Origin: Arthrobacter sp. zg-Y769 | GTDB lineage: Bacteria > Actinomycetota > Actinomycetes > Actinomycetales > Micrococcaceae | DNA length: 64,000 nt | NCBI RefSeq assembly: GCF_020907405.1 | Contig: NZ_JAJJOE010000004.1 | Coordinates: forward strand, 186,001 to 250,000 | Direction: 5' to 3' | In this document: positions 35,122 to 43,107 of the stretch, piece by piece | Layout of the letters: each line of letters begins with the position of its first letter | How positions within the stretch are numbered: the first letter of the stretch is position 1 | Notes under the pieces: model-generated | Databases searched by the model: none | What the model was told of the DNA's origin: nothing | The model's input: the letters and a program-made list of their open reading frames with translations, nothing else | Made by a program: the position numbers and the translations under genes

Positions 35122-35810
35122 TTTATGTCCTCCTGGACTCTGGGTAACTCGAGCGGATCGCGGATGCGAAACCGCCGCTGTTCGAAAACTTACCAGCTTG
35201 GACCCCCAACTCCCGCAAAAACCCCTGCATTTAGCGGATTTTTCCCGATTTTAGGACCGAAAAGTGGCTTTTTGTCCCCAAGAGCCGACTAACTCGCACG
35301 GAGGCCAGTCCCGTGCTACACGGTTGCCCGGGGGCGGGCATCACCAGCACCGGCACCTCCGCTGGAGGGGTCGTGTGCTGGCGTCCCACGCAGGGTTTCG
35401 AAGCTTTCGGAACCCTGCGGCTGGAGCGAGTTCCTTGGGAAGCGGGGCCCAGGGCGCGGGACTGCCTGCACCGGGCGGTTCCGATGTCCGGCGTCGAGCC
35501 TCGTGAGTGCAGTCTCCGGTCTCCGGAGTTCAGCATCTGCTGCACACTCAAGTGGCCGTAGCCCCGCCCATACCGATCTGGTGAGCAGGTAACGGGCTTA
35601 TCCGACGGCCATAACCCCGTTATCTGCACACTAGATCGAGCCGAACCTAGAGTCGGATGGAATAGCCGGGAACTCCAGCACTGCATCCCAGTCGGGGGTG
35701 CTGGACTGGTTGACGTGCCCACTTCCGCAACAGCAGCACCAGCGGGTGGGAATTCCTGCTCGGCGCGGCCTTCCAGGTCCGGATTCGGGCGTTCCTACTG
35801 CAGCAAATGC
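35122..35810. other. Gene-free stretch between hup and the repeat array
   Basis: About 690 bp with lower and more even base composition than the genes around it. Frames open here do not show the strong third-position G/C of the neighbours, so I see no gene. It holds an 8-bp inverted repeat GCAGGGTT/AACCCTGC with a 13-base loop (35390-35418), a 7-bp inverted repeat TAACGGG/CCCGTTA (35590-35622), and one inverted copy of the array core, CAGCATCTGCTG (35530-35541). The hup promoter should lie near 35130-35200. Confidence 0.6.
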
Positions 35811-36196
35811 TCATCGAGCAGAAGATGCTGCCTGACCGGGATGCAGAGCGCGTGAGCTGTCCACCAGATGCGGCCTGGCCGGGGGCAGAGAAGCCTCCTG
35901 TACAGCAGATGCTGCCTGGCCGGGGGCAGAGAAGCCTCCTGTACAGCAGATGCTGCTTGGCCGGGGCGCGGAGCGCATGAGCTGTACAGCAGATGCAGCT
36001 TGGCCGGGGCGGAGGAGCCCTCCTGTACAACAAATGCTGCCTGGCCGGGGCGCGGAGCGCATGAGCTGTACAGCAGATGCAGCTTGGCCGGGGCGGAGGA
36101 GCCCTCCTGTACAGCAGATGCGGCCTGTCCGGGGGCAGAGGAGCCCTCCTGTACAGCAGATGCTGCCTGGCCGGGGCGCAGAGCGCATGAGCTGTA
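35811..36196. repeat. Tandem array of about nine 41-43 bp units, two alternating types
   Basis: Each unit runs CAGCAGATGCTGCCTGGCCG and ends in CTGTA, so the palindrome CTGTACAG forms at most junctions. Units differ in the second half: type A has GGAGGAGCCCTCCTGTA or GCAGAGAAGCCTCCTGTA (41 bp), type B has GCGCGGAGCGCATGAGCTGTA (43 bp). Order along the plus strand is roughly B-like (degenerate), A, A, B, A, B, A, A, B. The two unit lengths break any common reading frame. Both second halves are themselves inverted repeats (AGGAGCCCTCCT; GCGCGGAGCGC), so transcripts could fold in several ways. There is no cas gene and no unique spacer, so this is not CRISPR. Confidence 0.85.
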
Positions 36197-36324
36197 CGTT
36201 AGGCGCTTCCCCTGAGCGTCCTCCACCTGAGCCCCAGCCTCCGCCCCTGGAAAAGCTGGCCAGGACCGCAGCCGAGGGAAAGGCAACGGCAGAACCACCC
36301 ATGCCGCAAACGCCCCTTAACAGC

Positions 36325-36356
36325 AAAAAGGACGGCCCCCGTAAGGGACCGTCCTT
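36325..36356 (-). terminator. Intrinsic terminator of the rpmB-rpmG-rpsN operon
   Basis: AAGGACGG (36328-36335) and CCGTCCTT (36349-36356) pair, with further inner C/G pairs, and on the minus strand the hairpin runs directly into TTTTT (36329-36325). Confidence 0.8.
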
Positions 36357-36376
36357 CTTGAAGCGGTAGGCAGTGC

Positions 36377-36682
36377 TTACCAGCTGGACTTCTTGATACC
36401 CGGCAGTTCGCCTGCGTGGGCCATGTTGCGGAAACGCACACGCGAGATACCGAACTTCTGGAGGGTACCGCGGGGGCGGCCGTCAATCTGGTCGCGGTTA
36501 CGAAGGCGGACCGGGGAAGCGTTGCGCGGAAGCTTCTGCAGGCCGAGGCGTGCAGCTTCGCGGGCTTCGTCGGTAGCGTTTGCGTCGACCAGGGTCTTCT
36601 TCAGTTCGAGGCGCTTGGCAGCGTAGCGCTCAACAATAACCTTGCGCTGCTCGTTGCGGGCAATCTTGGACTTCTTTGCCAT
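36377..36682 (-). CDS. rpsN: 30S ribosomal protein S14, zinc-free (C-) type
   Basis: Small-subunit protein of 101 residues that lies near the decoding head. It is the long form without the CxxC zinc motifs found in the 61-residue S14 of the spc operon; the conserved end [25 protein letters not shown] is present. Actinobacteria commonly carry such zinc-free paralogues for use when zinc is short. It is the third gene of a three-gene unit and starts 2 nt after rpmG. Confidence 0.96.
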   Translation of the reverse strand: MAKKSKIARNEQRKVIVERYAAKRLELKKTLVDANATDEAREAARLGLQKLPRNASPVRLRNRDQIDGRPRGTLQKFGISRVRFRNMAHAGELPGIKKSSW

Positions 36683-36684
36683 TC

Positions 36685-36852
36685 TTAGCGCTCCTCACGG
36701 AAATCGACGTGCTGGCGGATCTTGGGATCGTACTTCTTCAGAACCATACGATCCGGATCGTTGCGACGGTTCTTGCGAGTTACGTAGGTGTAGCCGGTGC
36801 CCGCAGTGGACTTCAGCTTGATGATCGGACGTACGTCCTTGTCCTTAGCCAC
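36685..36852 (-). CDS. rpmG: 50S ribosomal protein L33, zinc-free type
   Basis: A 55-residue large-subunit protein: [19 protein letters not shown] followed by [21 protein letters not shown]. It lacks the four zinc-binding cysteines of the C+ form. The start is GTG at 36852, which shares one base with the rpmB stop codon (TAGTG), so the two genes are coupled. The frame is short, but the match to L33 is plain over the whole length. Confidence 0.95.
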   Translation of the reverse strand: MAKDKDVRPIIKLKSTAGTGYTYVTRKNRRNDPDRMVLKKYDPKIRQHVDFREER

Positions 36853-37088
36853 TACAGCTTCACACCCTTCGCGATCAGGTCGGTAACAACAGCGTCGATG
36901 CCGCGGATGTCAATCGTCTTGATGCCGCGTGCAGAAACCTGCAGCGTCACGTTGCGACGCAGGGACGGAACCCAGTAGCGCTTCTTCTGAATATTCGGGT
37001 CGAACCGACGCTTGTTGCGGCGGTGCGAGTGCGAAATGCTGTGACCAAAGCCGGGGATGGCTCCGGTTACCTGGCAGTAAGCTGCCAT
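36852..37088 (-). CDS. rpmB: 50S ribosomal protein L28, zinc-free type
   Basis: Large-subunit protein of 78 residues. It starts [20 protein letters not shown], the form with a single cysteine (CQVTG) like the proteobacterial L28, and not the CxxC form. The rest, [19 protein letters not shown] and [19 protein letters not shown], is typical. ATG 37088 follows GGAGGAGAG. It is the first gene of rpmB-rpmG-rpsN, a set that in other actinobacteria is repressed by Zur; I could not find a clear Zur palindrome upstream. Confidence 0.95.
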   Translation of the reverse strand: MAAYCQVTGAIPGFGHSISHSHRRNKRRFDPNIQKKRYWVPSLRRNVTLQVSARGIKTIDIRGIDAVVTDLIAKGVKL

Positions 37089-37462
37089 GATCTCTCCTCC
37101 AGTTGTAGTAAATATGACGGTCCTCAAAAAACAGACACAAGGCGGAAGCGCCTAAGCACCTGCCATAAAGAGCGTCCCGCCACCAGTTTTGACACCGTTA
37201 TTACTGCGACTTTCCGGAGGTTAACCTGGCGGGGTGAGATCCAGCCGAAGTGCCTCGCCGCGGGGAAGACGGTGAAGTTCAGGCAGCCGAACGGGAGAAC
37301 CCGGCTCGACAGCCTTCAATTCTAGGTTTATACGGGTGGCCGTGCAAATGCTCCCCTGCCCGCGCGAAGCGGAACAGGTTAACACACACACGACTTAACG
37401 CCTCTCTATCCTAGGGCCAACGGGCGTTTCGTTCAAACTCGGAGGTACGTGCGTGCCGGGTA
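37089..37462. other. Intergenic region upstream of rpmB
   Basis: About 370 bp with no gene. It must hold the rpmB promoter (minus strand). A 10-bp palindrome AGGTTAACCT lies at 37217-37226; it resembles half of an IdeR box with the centre missing and may be chance. No terminator with a T tract was found behind the GlgC-like gene. Confidence 0.5.
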
Positions 37463-38605
37463 TCACGACGACGGCGCATCCACCTTTGAATCGCGTCCCA
37501 CCACTGCCACGCCGTTTTCGGGATCCAGCTCCGCGCCGTCCAGTTTCCGCCCGCCGCCGATCACCGTTGTGGAGTCCACAACCAGGTTTGCGATGCGCGC
37601 TCCGGACCGGACCACCACACCGTCCAGCAGCACGCAGGAATCCACTTCGGCACCGGCCTCGACCACGGCCCCGGCACTGAGGACACTGCGGCGGACGCTG
37701 CCCTCGACCCGGGCACCGGGAGACAGCAGGCTCTCCACGGCAACACCGTCCGGCCCGACATAGGCCGGCAGCCGCCGCGGGCTGGCGGAAAGGATCGGCC
37801 ACTGCGGATCATCGAAGTCCAGGCCGTTGCCCTCAATCAGGTCCAGGTGCGCCTGGTGGTAGCTGCGCGGCGTACCCATGTCCCGCCAATACCCCGGCAG
37901 ACGGTATTCCAGTACCTTTTCCTGCTCCACCAGGTACGGAATGAGCTGGTCTCCGTAATCCTCGAGCTGACCATCCCGCTTCACCAGGGTTTCCAATGCG
38001 TTCAGCAGGACATCGGTCTCATACAGGAAGATTTCCGCCGCCACCAGGTCCGTCTTGGGATCCTGGGGCTTGTACTCGAATCCGGTCACCAGCCCGTCGG
38101 TCACCTCGACCACCCCGTGGTCGCCGGGATTGTTGTTGATCTTCGTGGTGACCAGGGTCAGGGCAGCCCCGTTTTCCTGATGGGCCTCGACGACGTCGCG
38201 GTAGTCCAGGCGGTAGAGATGGTCGGCGCTGAGCACCAGGACGAGGTCCGGGTTGAATTCCCGGATGTAATCCACCTGGCGGTACAGGGCGTCGGCATTG
38301 CCCTGGGCGAAGCCTTCGCCGTTCCCGCCCTGGAAGGGCGGGAGTACCCGCAGTCCGCCCTGGGTCCGGTCCAGGTCCCAGGGCCGGCCGCTGACCAGCT
38401 GGTCATTGAGGGACTGGGGCTTGTACTGCTCCACAATCCACACGTCGCCAAAGCCGCTGTTGTGCAGGTTGGAGAGGGAAATATCGATCAGGTTGTAGGA
38501 CCCGGCAACCGGGATGGCCGGTTTCGCCCGGTGATCCGTCAAGCTGCCCAACCGCCCGCCGGCACCGCCGGCGAGGATGACGGTCAGGATTCGGGGTACG
38601 CGCAT
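37463..38605 (-). CDS. Glucose-1-phosphate adenylyltransferase-like protein (GlgC family)
   Basis: Predicted nucleotidyltransferase of 380 residues that joins a sugar 1-phosphate to a nucleotide. The N-terminal nucleotide-binding fold has the signature LAGGAGGRLGSLTDHRAKPA and YNLIDISLSN; NADALYRQ and LSADHLYRLDY are the nucleotide and metal sites; GYWRDMGTPRSYHQAHLDL is typical of GlgC. The C-terminal 100 residues are a left-handed beta-helix of hexapeptide repeats. The loop reads AGGAGGRL where true GlgC has AGGxGxRL with a charged residue, so it may be a paralogue with another sugar. No glycogen genes are next to it. Confidence 0.85.
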   Translation of the reverse strand: MRVPRILTVILAGGAGGRLGSLTDHRAKPAIPVAGSYNLIDISLSNLHNSGFGDVWIVEQYKPQSLNDQLVSGRPWDLDRTQGGLRVLPPFQGGNGEGFAQGNADALYRQVDYIREFNPDLVLVLSADHLYRLDYRDVVEAHQENGAALTLVTTKINNNPGDHGVVEVTDGLVTGFEYKPQDPKTDLVAAEIFLYETDVLLNALETLVKRDGQLEDYGDQLIPYLVEQEKVLEYRLPGYWRDMGTPRSYHQAHLDLIEGNGLDFDDPQWPILSASPRRLPAYVGPDGVAVESLLSPGARVEGSVRRSVLSAGAVVEAGAEVDSCVLLDGVVVRSGARIANLVVDSTTVIGGGRKLDGAELDPENGVAVVGRDSKVDAPSS

Positions 38606-38704
38606 GCTGTGGTGCCTCTCATCGTGCCGTGGAAGTCGTTGCGTTAATCCGCATGTACCACGCTAACAAGGGCAGGCACCCGGAGGACAAGTTGACTAAT
38701 GGCG

Positions 38705-39199
38705 CTACGGTGCCTCGTTGGGCCCCAGAATCCCGTTGCACGGGTCGAGGCGGGCGAGTATCTTCTTCCCCACGCGTTCCAGGTCGGCGACATCCTTTTC
38801 GGTGAGGCAGTCGAAGACCGCCTTCCGGACCGACTCCACATGTTCAGGGGCCAGCGCCTCGAGGGCTGCCATGCCCTCATCGGTCAGTGCCGCCGTCGTT
38901 ACCCGGGCGTCGGTGGGCGAGGGCGTCCGGGACATCCAGCCGCGCTGCTCGAGTTTCTTCACCACATGGGAGAGCCGGGAGAGGGAGGCGTTGGACCGCG
39001 CGGCCAGCTCGCTCATGGGAAGGGCCCGGCCTTCGGCCTCGGAAACCATGGCCAGGACGTGGTAATCGAAGAGGGTGATCCGCGCACGGCGGAACAGGTC
39101 GGCGTCGAGCGCCGCCGGGAGGAGACCGGATACGGCATACAGTGCCAGCCAGGCCTGCCGCTCCGGAGCGCTTAGCCAACGCGGGGCGTCTTCGGTCAT
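38705..39199 (-). CDS. MarR family transcriptional regulator
   Basis: A 164-residue winged-helix regulator. The DNA-binding part has LPMSELAARSNASLSRLSHVVKKLEQRGW (recognition helix) followed by the wing RTPSPTDARVTTAALTDEG, the classical MarR arrangement; helices at both ends form the dimer interface. It is followed by the GlgC-like gene on the same strand (99 nt gap), which is not an obvious target. Ligand unknown. Confidence 0.9.
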   Translation of the reverse strand: MTEDAPRWLSAPERQAWLALYAVSGLLPAALDADLFRRARITLFDYHVLAMVSEAEGRALPMSELAARSNASLSRLSHVVKKLEQRGWMSRTPSPTDARVTTAALTDEGMAALEALAPEHVESVRKAVFDCLTEKDVADLERVGKKILARLDPCNGILGPNEAP

Positions 39200-39277
39200 G
39201 CCGGCCTCCTCTCGTCAAAGCTTTACCGTTCAATGATTGCAGGCTTACGCCGGCGCTCCAACCGGCACCCCGACAAC

Positions 39278-39311
39278 AGAAGCCGACCGGACGTATGTCC
39301 GGCCGGCTTCT
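39278..39311. terminator. Hairpin between MarR gene start and the MHS transporter stop
   Basis: Arms AGAAGCCGACCGGAC and GTCCGGCCGGCTTCT pair with one mismatch around GTAT. It would end the MHS transporter transcript on the minus strand; no T tract follows. Confidence 0.55.
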
Positions 39312-39341
39312 GGCAGGCGGTGTTGCTAGTGCGGTTGGCGC

Positions 39342-40940
39342 TTAGCGATTGGCGCCGGGCTCCATGCGGTTGCCAGCCGGGTCAACACTGTTGGGCTCGC
39401 TGGCGGGAGCCTGCTGGCTCCCCAGCGTGTCGAACGGCAGCGCGTCGACGTCGAGCAGCGGGTTCTTGTCCTGGCCGGCGACCAGTTCGTGTGCCTCGGC
39501 GTGGGTGTCCACGCTCGGCATGGAACCGGGCATCGGCCGCTTGGCGGATTCCTTCATGAAGACGACGGCGATGGCACCGGCCACGGAGGTGAACATCAGC
39601 CAGTACGCCGGCGCCATGTCATTGTCCGTGAGGGTGATCAGGCCCTGCATGATCAACGGAGCAGTACCGCCGAAGATGGCGGTGGCAAGGTTGTAGGAGA
39701 TACCCATGGCCCCGTAGCGGCTGGAGGTCTGGAACAGGGAGGGCAGCGTGGCGGCCAGGTTACCCACATAGAAGGTCACCGGGACGGCGAGCAGCAGCAG
39801 GCCCAGCAGCGTAGTGGCAACCGGTCCCTGGTCAATCAGCACAAAGGCAGGAACAGCCAGCACGATGGTGGATCCCGCACCGATCCACAACACGGGGCGG
39901 CGGCCGATCCGGTCCGACAGCTTACCGGCGAGCGGAATGCACAGGGCCATCAGCACCAGGACGGGGATAGTCAGCAGGGTGCCGTGGACCGGGTCGTAGC
40001 CCTTGGAATCGGTCAGGTATGACGGCATGTAGGACGTAAGCGCGTAGCCCACCGTGTTGACGGCGGCCACGAGGACCATGGCCAGCACGATCGGGCGCCA
40101 GTAGGCACGGAAAATTCCCATGGTGCCGAGGGAACCGGTTTCGTCACCGGCCTTGGCGCTGGCTTCCTGGGCGTCCATCGTGGCCTGGAAAGCCGGGGAC
40201 TCCTCGATTTTCAGCCGGAAGTAGATAGCGATGATGCCCAGCGGTCCCGCAATGAGGAAGGGAATGCGCCAGCCCCAGCCCAACATGTCGGACTCGGAGA
40301 GCAGCAGCTGCATCACCGAAACGACGGCGGCACCCAGGGCAAAGCCCATGTAGCTGCCCAGATCCAGGATGCTGGCCAGGAAGCCGCGCCGCTTGTCGGA
40401 GGCGTATTCCGAGACGAAGGTGGTGGCACCGGCGTACTCGCCGCCGGTAGAGAAGCCCTGCAGCAGCTTCATAAGCACCAGCAGGATCGGAGCCCAGATG
40501 CCGATGGTGTTGTAGCTGGGCAGCAGGCCGATGGCAAAAGTGGAAGCGGCCATCATGATCAGCGTGATGGCGAGGGTTTTCTGCCGGCCGATGCGGTCGC
40601 CGAGGCGTCCGAAGACGACGCCGCCCAGCGGGCGGGCGATGAAGGTGGCTGCGAAGACGCCGAGGCTGAAGAGCAGCTGCGCGTCCTTGTCGGCGTCGGA
40701 CAAGAAGACGGCACCCATGGTGACGGCGAGGTAGCCGTACACACCGACGTCGAACCATTCCATGGTGTTGCCGACGACGGTTCCGCCGACGGCCTTCTTC
40801 ATCATGGTTTTGTCGACGACGTTGACATCGTCCACCTCGAGGCGGCGGCGCCGCAGGTGGGGCCTGCGGATCTTACGGGCCGCCTGTGCGGACGGTGAAT
40901 CCGGGGTTCCGGAAGCGTGGGGCGGTGCATCTTTCGACAT
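39342..40940 (-). CDS. MHS-family MFS transporter (proline/betaine or organic acid:H+ symporter type)
   Basis: Inner-membrane symporter of 532 residues with 12 helices. The metabolite:H+ symporter marks are GNTMEWFDVGVYGYLA at helix 1, GRLGDRIGRQKTLAITLIMMA after helix 2, GFSTGGEYAGATTFVSEYA, and GKLSDRIGRRPVLW in the second half. Both N-terminus (70 residues) and C-terminus (about 50) are long and cytosolic. ProP-like proline/glycine-betaine uptake is most likely, but dicarboxylates are possible. ATG 40940 follows GAGGGAAGG. Confidence 0.88.
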   Translation of the reverse strand: MSKDAPPHASGTPDSPSAQAARKIRRPHLRRRRLEVDDVNVVDKTMMKKAVGGTVVGNTMEWFDVGVYGYLAVTMGAVFLSDADKDAQLLFSLGVFAATFIARPLGGVVFGRLGDRIGRQKTLAITLIMMAASTFAIGLLPSYNTIGIWAPILLVLMKLLQGFSTGGEYAGATTFVSEYASDKRRGFLASILDLGSYMGFALGAAVVSVMQLLLSESDMLGWGWRIPFLIAGPLGIIAIYFRLKIEESPAFQATMDAQEASAKAGDETGSLGTMGIFRAYWRPIVLAMVLVAAVNTVGYALTSYMPSYLTDSKGYDPVHGTLLTIPVLVLMALCIPLAGKLSDRIGRRPVLWIGAGSTIVLAVPAFVLIDQGPVATTLLGLLLLAVPVTFYVGNLAATLPSLFQTSSRYGAMGISYNLATAIFGGTAPLIMQGLITLTDNDMAPAYWLMFTSVAGAIAVVFMKESAKRPMPGSMPSVDTHAEAHELVAGQDKNPLLDVDALPFDTLGSQQAPASEPNSVDPAGNRMEPGANR

Positions 40941-41147
40941 GTGGGCCTTCCCTCGATAGACGTCGGCTGCTGGAGACAAAAGCAACCACCCGAGCACCAC
41001 ACGGTGCCGGGCGACATACAAGTTTAGGAAAGGCACGGCGCATCCACCGAATCGGGGAAGCGGATTTTCCGCGTCAGGGCAGGGACTAAGGCCGGTTTTG
41101 GTATATAAACACCGAACTTGCCGGGGGCGATGTGATTTACCGCACGC

Positions 41148-41930
41148 CTACTGCTGGGAGGGCAGGATCGGCTGCGTCAGCTCGGGATACCGGGGCTTGA
41201 GGTTGTCCCCGGAAGAAACGCCCCGGAGCCGGCGGCTCACCCACGGGCCGAGGTATTCGCGGGCCCACTGGGCATCCCGCCGAAGCTGTTCCACCCGGTT
41301 GCGGGCGGGCTGCTCCTCCAGTTCCGGGGTATCAATGGCATCGGTGCCGCGGAGCACTTCCAGCACCTTCTTGGCGGTAAGCATGTGTCCGGCCGGGGAC
41401 ATGTGCAGCCGGTCCACTGCCCAGTACCGCTCATCCTGGAGGTTTTTCATCCGCCAGTAGTCCACCAGCACGGCGTCGTTCTTCTCCACTGCCTCGCGCA
41501 CCAGTTCGTTGTAGATGGCGGTGCGTCCGCGGGTGCGCCCGAAGACCGGGGAGTTGCCGGAATCGAATCCCGTGAAGACCAGCACCGCGGCACCGCTGGA
41601 GCACAGCTTGGCAATCCCGGCGTCGTAGGCGGCCACAATGGCGTCAATGTCCACCTTGGGACGCAGGATGTCGTTGCCGCCGGCATAGATGGTGACGAGG
41701 GTGGGTGACAGGGCGATGGCAGCATCCACCTGCTCGTTCAGGACCTGGTGCAGCTTCTTGCCGCGGATGGCGAGGTTCGCATACCCCCAGGAACTGTCGG
41801 CCAGCACCAGCTGCTCGGCCACGCGGTCCGCCCAGCCGCGCACGCCGTTGGGGCGGGACTCGTCCTCATCCCCCACGCCTTCCGTAAAAGAATCACCCAG
41901 GGCCACGTATCGCTGCTTAAAAGTCACCAC
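41148..41930 (-). CDS. SGNH/GDSL-type hydrolase
   Basis: Predicted cytosolic esterase of 260 residues without a signal peptide. The catalytic Ser is S14 in ALGDSFTEG (block I), the oxyanion Gly is in YANLAIRGKK (block II), N86 is in YAGGNDIL (block III), and D173-x-x-H176 in DRLHMSP is block V. All four blocks are intact, so activity is expected; substrate unknown. The C-terminal 60 residues form an extra helix-rich tail (PELEEQPARNRVEQLRRD). Confidence 0.9.
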   Translation of the reverse strand: MVTFKQRYVALGDSFTEGVGDEDESRPNGVRGWADRVAEQLVLADSSWGYANLAIRGKKLHQVLNEQVDAAIALSPTLVTIYAGGNDILRPKVDIDAIVAAYDAGIAKLCSSGAAVLVFTGFDSGNSPVFGRTRGRTAIYNELVREAVEKNDAVLVDYWRMKNLQDERYWAVDRLHMSPAGHMLTAKKVLEVLRGTDAIDTPELEEQPARNRVEQLRRDAQWAREYLGPWVSRRLRGVSSGDNLKPRYPELTQPILPSQQ

Positions 41931-42057
41931 CTCAGATTACAAGCTTCTTCGAACAGCCCGCGTTCAAACCGGCAGCCACCGCAGCCTCCGCAGATCCACC
42001 CGCCGGGCTAGACTCAGAGCCGGAACAAAAAGTTCGCATACTTACGATAAGGACACC

Positions 42058-43020
42058 ATGACCAGCCCAGCCACCCAGCCGCGCCAACGTGCCGCCGTCA
42101 TTGTGAACCCCATTAAGAAGACGGACTTTGACGTCCGGGTGCGGGTGGCTGAAATCTGCGCCGACGAAGGCTGGGACGAGCCGCTGTTCTTCGACACCGA
42201 GGAAGCGGATCCGGGACACTCCATGGCCCGCAAGGCCATGGAGGCCGGCGTCGACCTGGTGATTGCCGCCGGCGGCGACGGAACCGTACGCTGCGTTGCC
42301 GCTGAGCTGGCCGGCACCTCGTTCCCCATGGGCCTGCTGCCCCTGGGCACGGGCAACCTGCTGGCGCGGAACCTGGACATCGGCGTCGATGACCCGGAGC
42401 AGGCGGTCCGCGCCGCCCTGAACGGAACCGAGCGGCGCATCGACGTCGTCCACGTGACCGTTGACGAAGCAGTGGACAGCGACACCTTCCTGGTGATGGC
42501 CGGGCTGGGTTACGACGCCGGCATGATGGCGGATACCAAGGACACACTCAAGGACAAGATCGGCTGGCTGGCGTACGTTGACGCCGGCATCCGGAACCTT
42601 CCCGGCAAACCCGTGAAGACCACCATCTCGATCGACGGCGGCAAGCCGATCCACCGCCGGCTCCGCAGCGTCATGGGCGGAAACTGCGGCAAGATCACCG
42701 GCGGGCTGGAGATCTTCCCCGGCGCCCGCCTCGACGACGGCCTGCTGGACATCCTGACCCTGGCACCCAAGGGCAAGCTGGGCTGGGTTGGTGTGGTGAC
42801 CGGTCTGCTGCGCCGCGGCAAGGGCAGCAGCACCGCCGTGGAGTACTACCAGTGCAAGCGGGCCGAGGTGTGGACCGAGTCCCCGCTGGACTTCGAAATG
42901 GACGGCGACCATCTGGGCAACGCCACCCACATCCTCTTCGAGATGGACGCGAACGCCCTGCGGATCCGGATGCCCCACGGCAAGAAGGACCCGGCGGTCC
43001 TCACCAACCCGGTGCCGTAG
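42058..43020 (+). CDS. Diacylglycerol kinase / lipid kinase family protein
   Basis: A 320-residue member of the DagK/YegS lipid kinase family. The ATP loop is AAGGDGTVRCV (GGDGT at residues 72-76), followed by MGLLPLGTGNLLARNL; the C-terminal beta-sandwich carries the metal site and GGLEIFPGARLDDGLLDI. Likely phosphorylates diacylglycerol or an isoprenoid lipid at the inner face of the membrane. The ATG follows AAGGAC and a TAGACT -10-like box about 40 nt upstream. Confidence 0.9.
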   Translation: MTSPATQPRQRAAVIVNPIKKTDFDVRVRVAEICADEGWDEPLFFDTEEADPGHSMARKAMEAGVDLVIAAGGDGTVRCVAAELAGTSFPMGLLPLGTGNLLARNLDIGVDDPEQAVRAALNGTERRIDVVHVTVDEAVDSDTFLVMAGLGYDAGMMADTKDTLKDKIGWLAYVDAGIRNLPGKPVKTTISIDGGKPIHRRLRSVMGGNCGKITGGLEIFPGARLDDGLLDILTLAPKGKLGWVGVVTGLLRRGKGSSTAVEYYQCKRAEVWTESPLDFEMDGDHLGNATHILFEMDANALRIRMPHGKKDPAVLTNPVP

Positions 43021-43044
43021 CCCTTTTCGGGGCCGCCTGCGGGC

Positions 43045-43106
43045 CGGCCGCTGTAGCGCGGCCGCCTGCGGGTCTGCCGGTTGCAGCGGCCGCTGTAGCG
43101 CGGCCG
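43045..43106. repeat. 20-bp hairpin-forming repeat, two copies between convergent genes
   Basis: CGGCCGCTGTAGCGCGGCCG occurs at 43045-43064 and 43087-43106; each copy can pair CGGCCGC with GCGGCCG. GGCCGCCTGCGGG is also repeated (43031, 43060). The pair lies between the lipid kinase and M23 peptidase stop codons and probably ends both transcripts. Confidence 0.75.
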
Positions 43107-43107
43107 G

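Noticed and set aside
35231-35722. 163-codon minus-strand frame between hup and the array
   Set aside because: Third-position base use is unlike the genes around it, there is no recognisable domain and no ribosome-binding site.
35811-36196. CRISPR array
   Set aside because: Units are contiguous and the would-be spacers fall into two recurring types and are not unique; there are no cas genes in the window.
35795-36369. Protein-coding genes on either strand across the repeat array
   Set aside because: Open frames of 140-170 codons exist on both strands, but they arise from the repeat itself, have no convincing ribosome-binding site, overlap each other and lack the codon bias of the neighbours.
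37089-37460. Zur box upstream of rpmB
   Set aside because: No AT-rich palindrome of the known actinobacterial Zur type was found; AGGTTAACCT at 37217 is too short.
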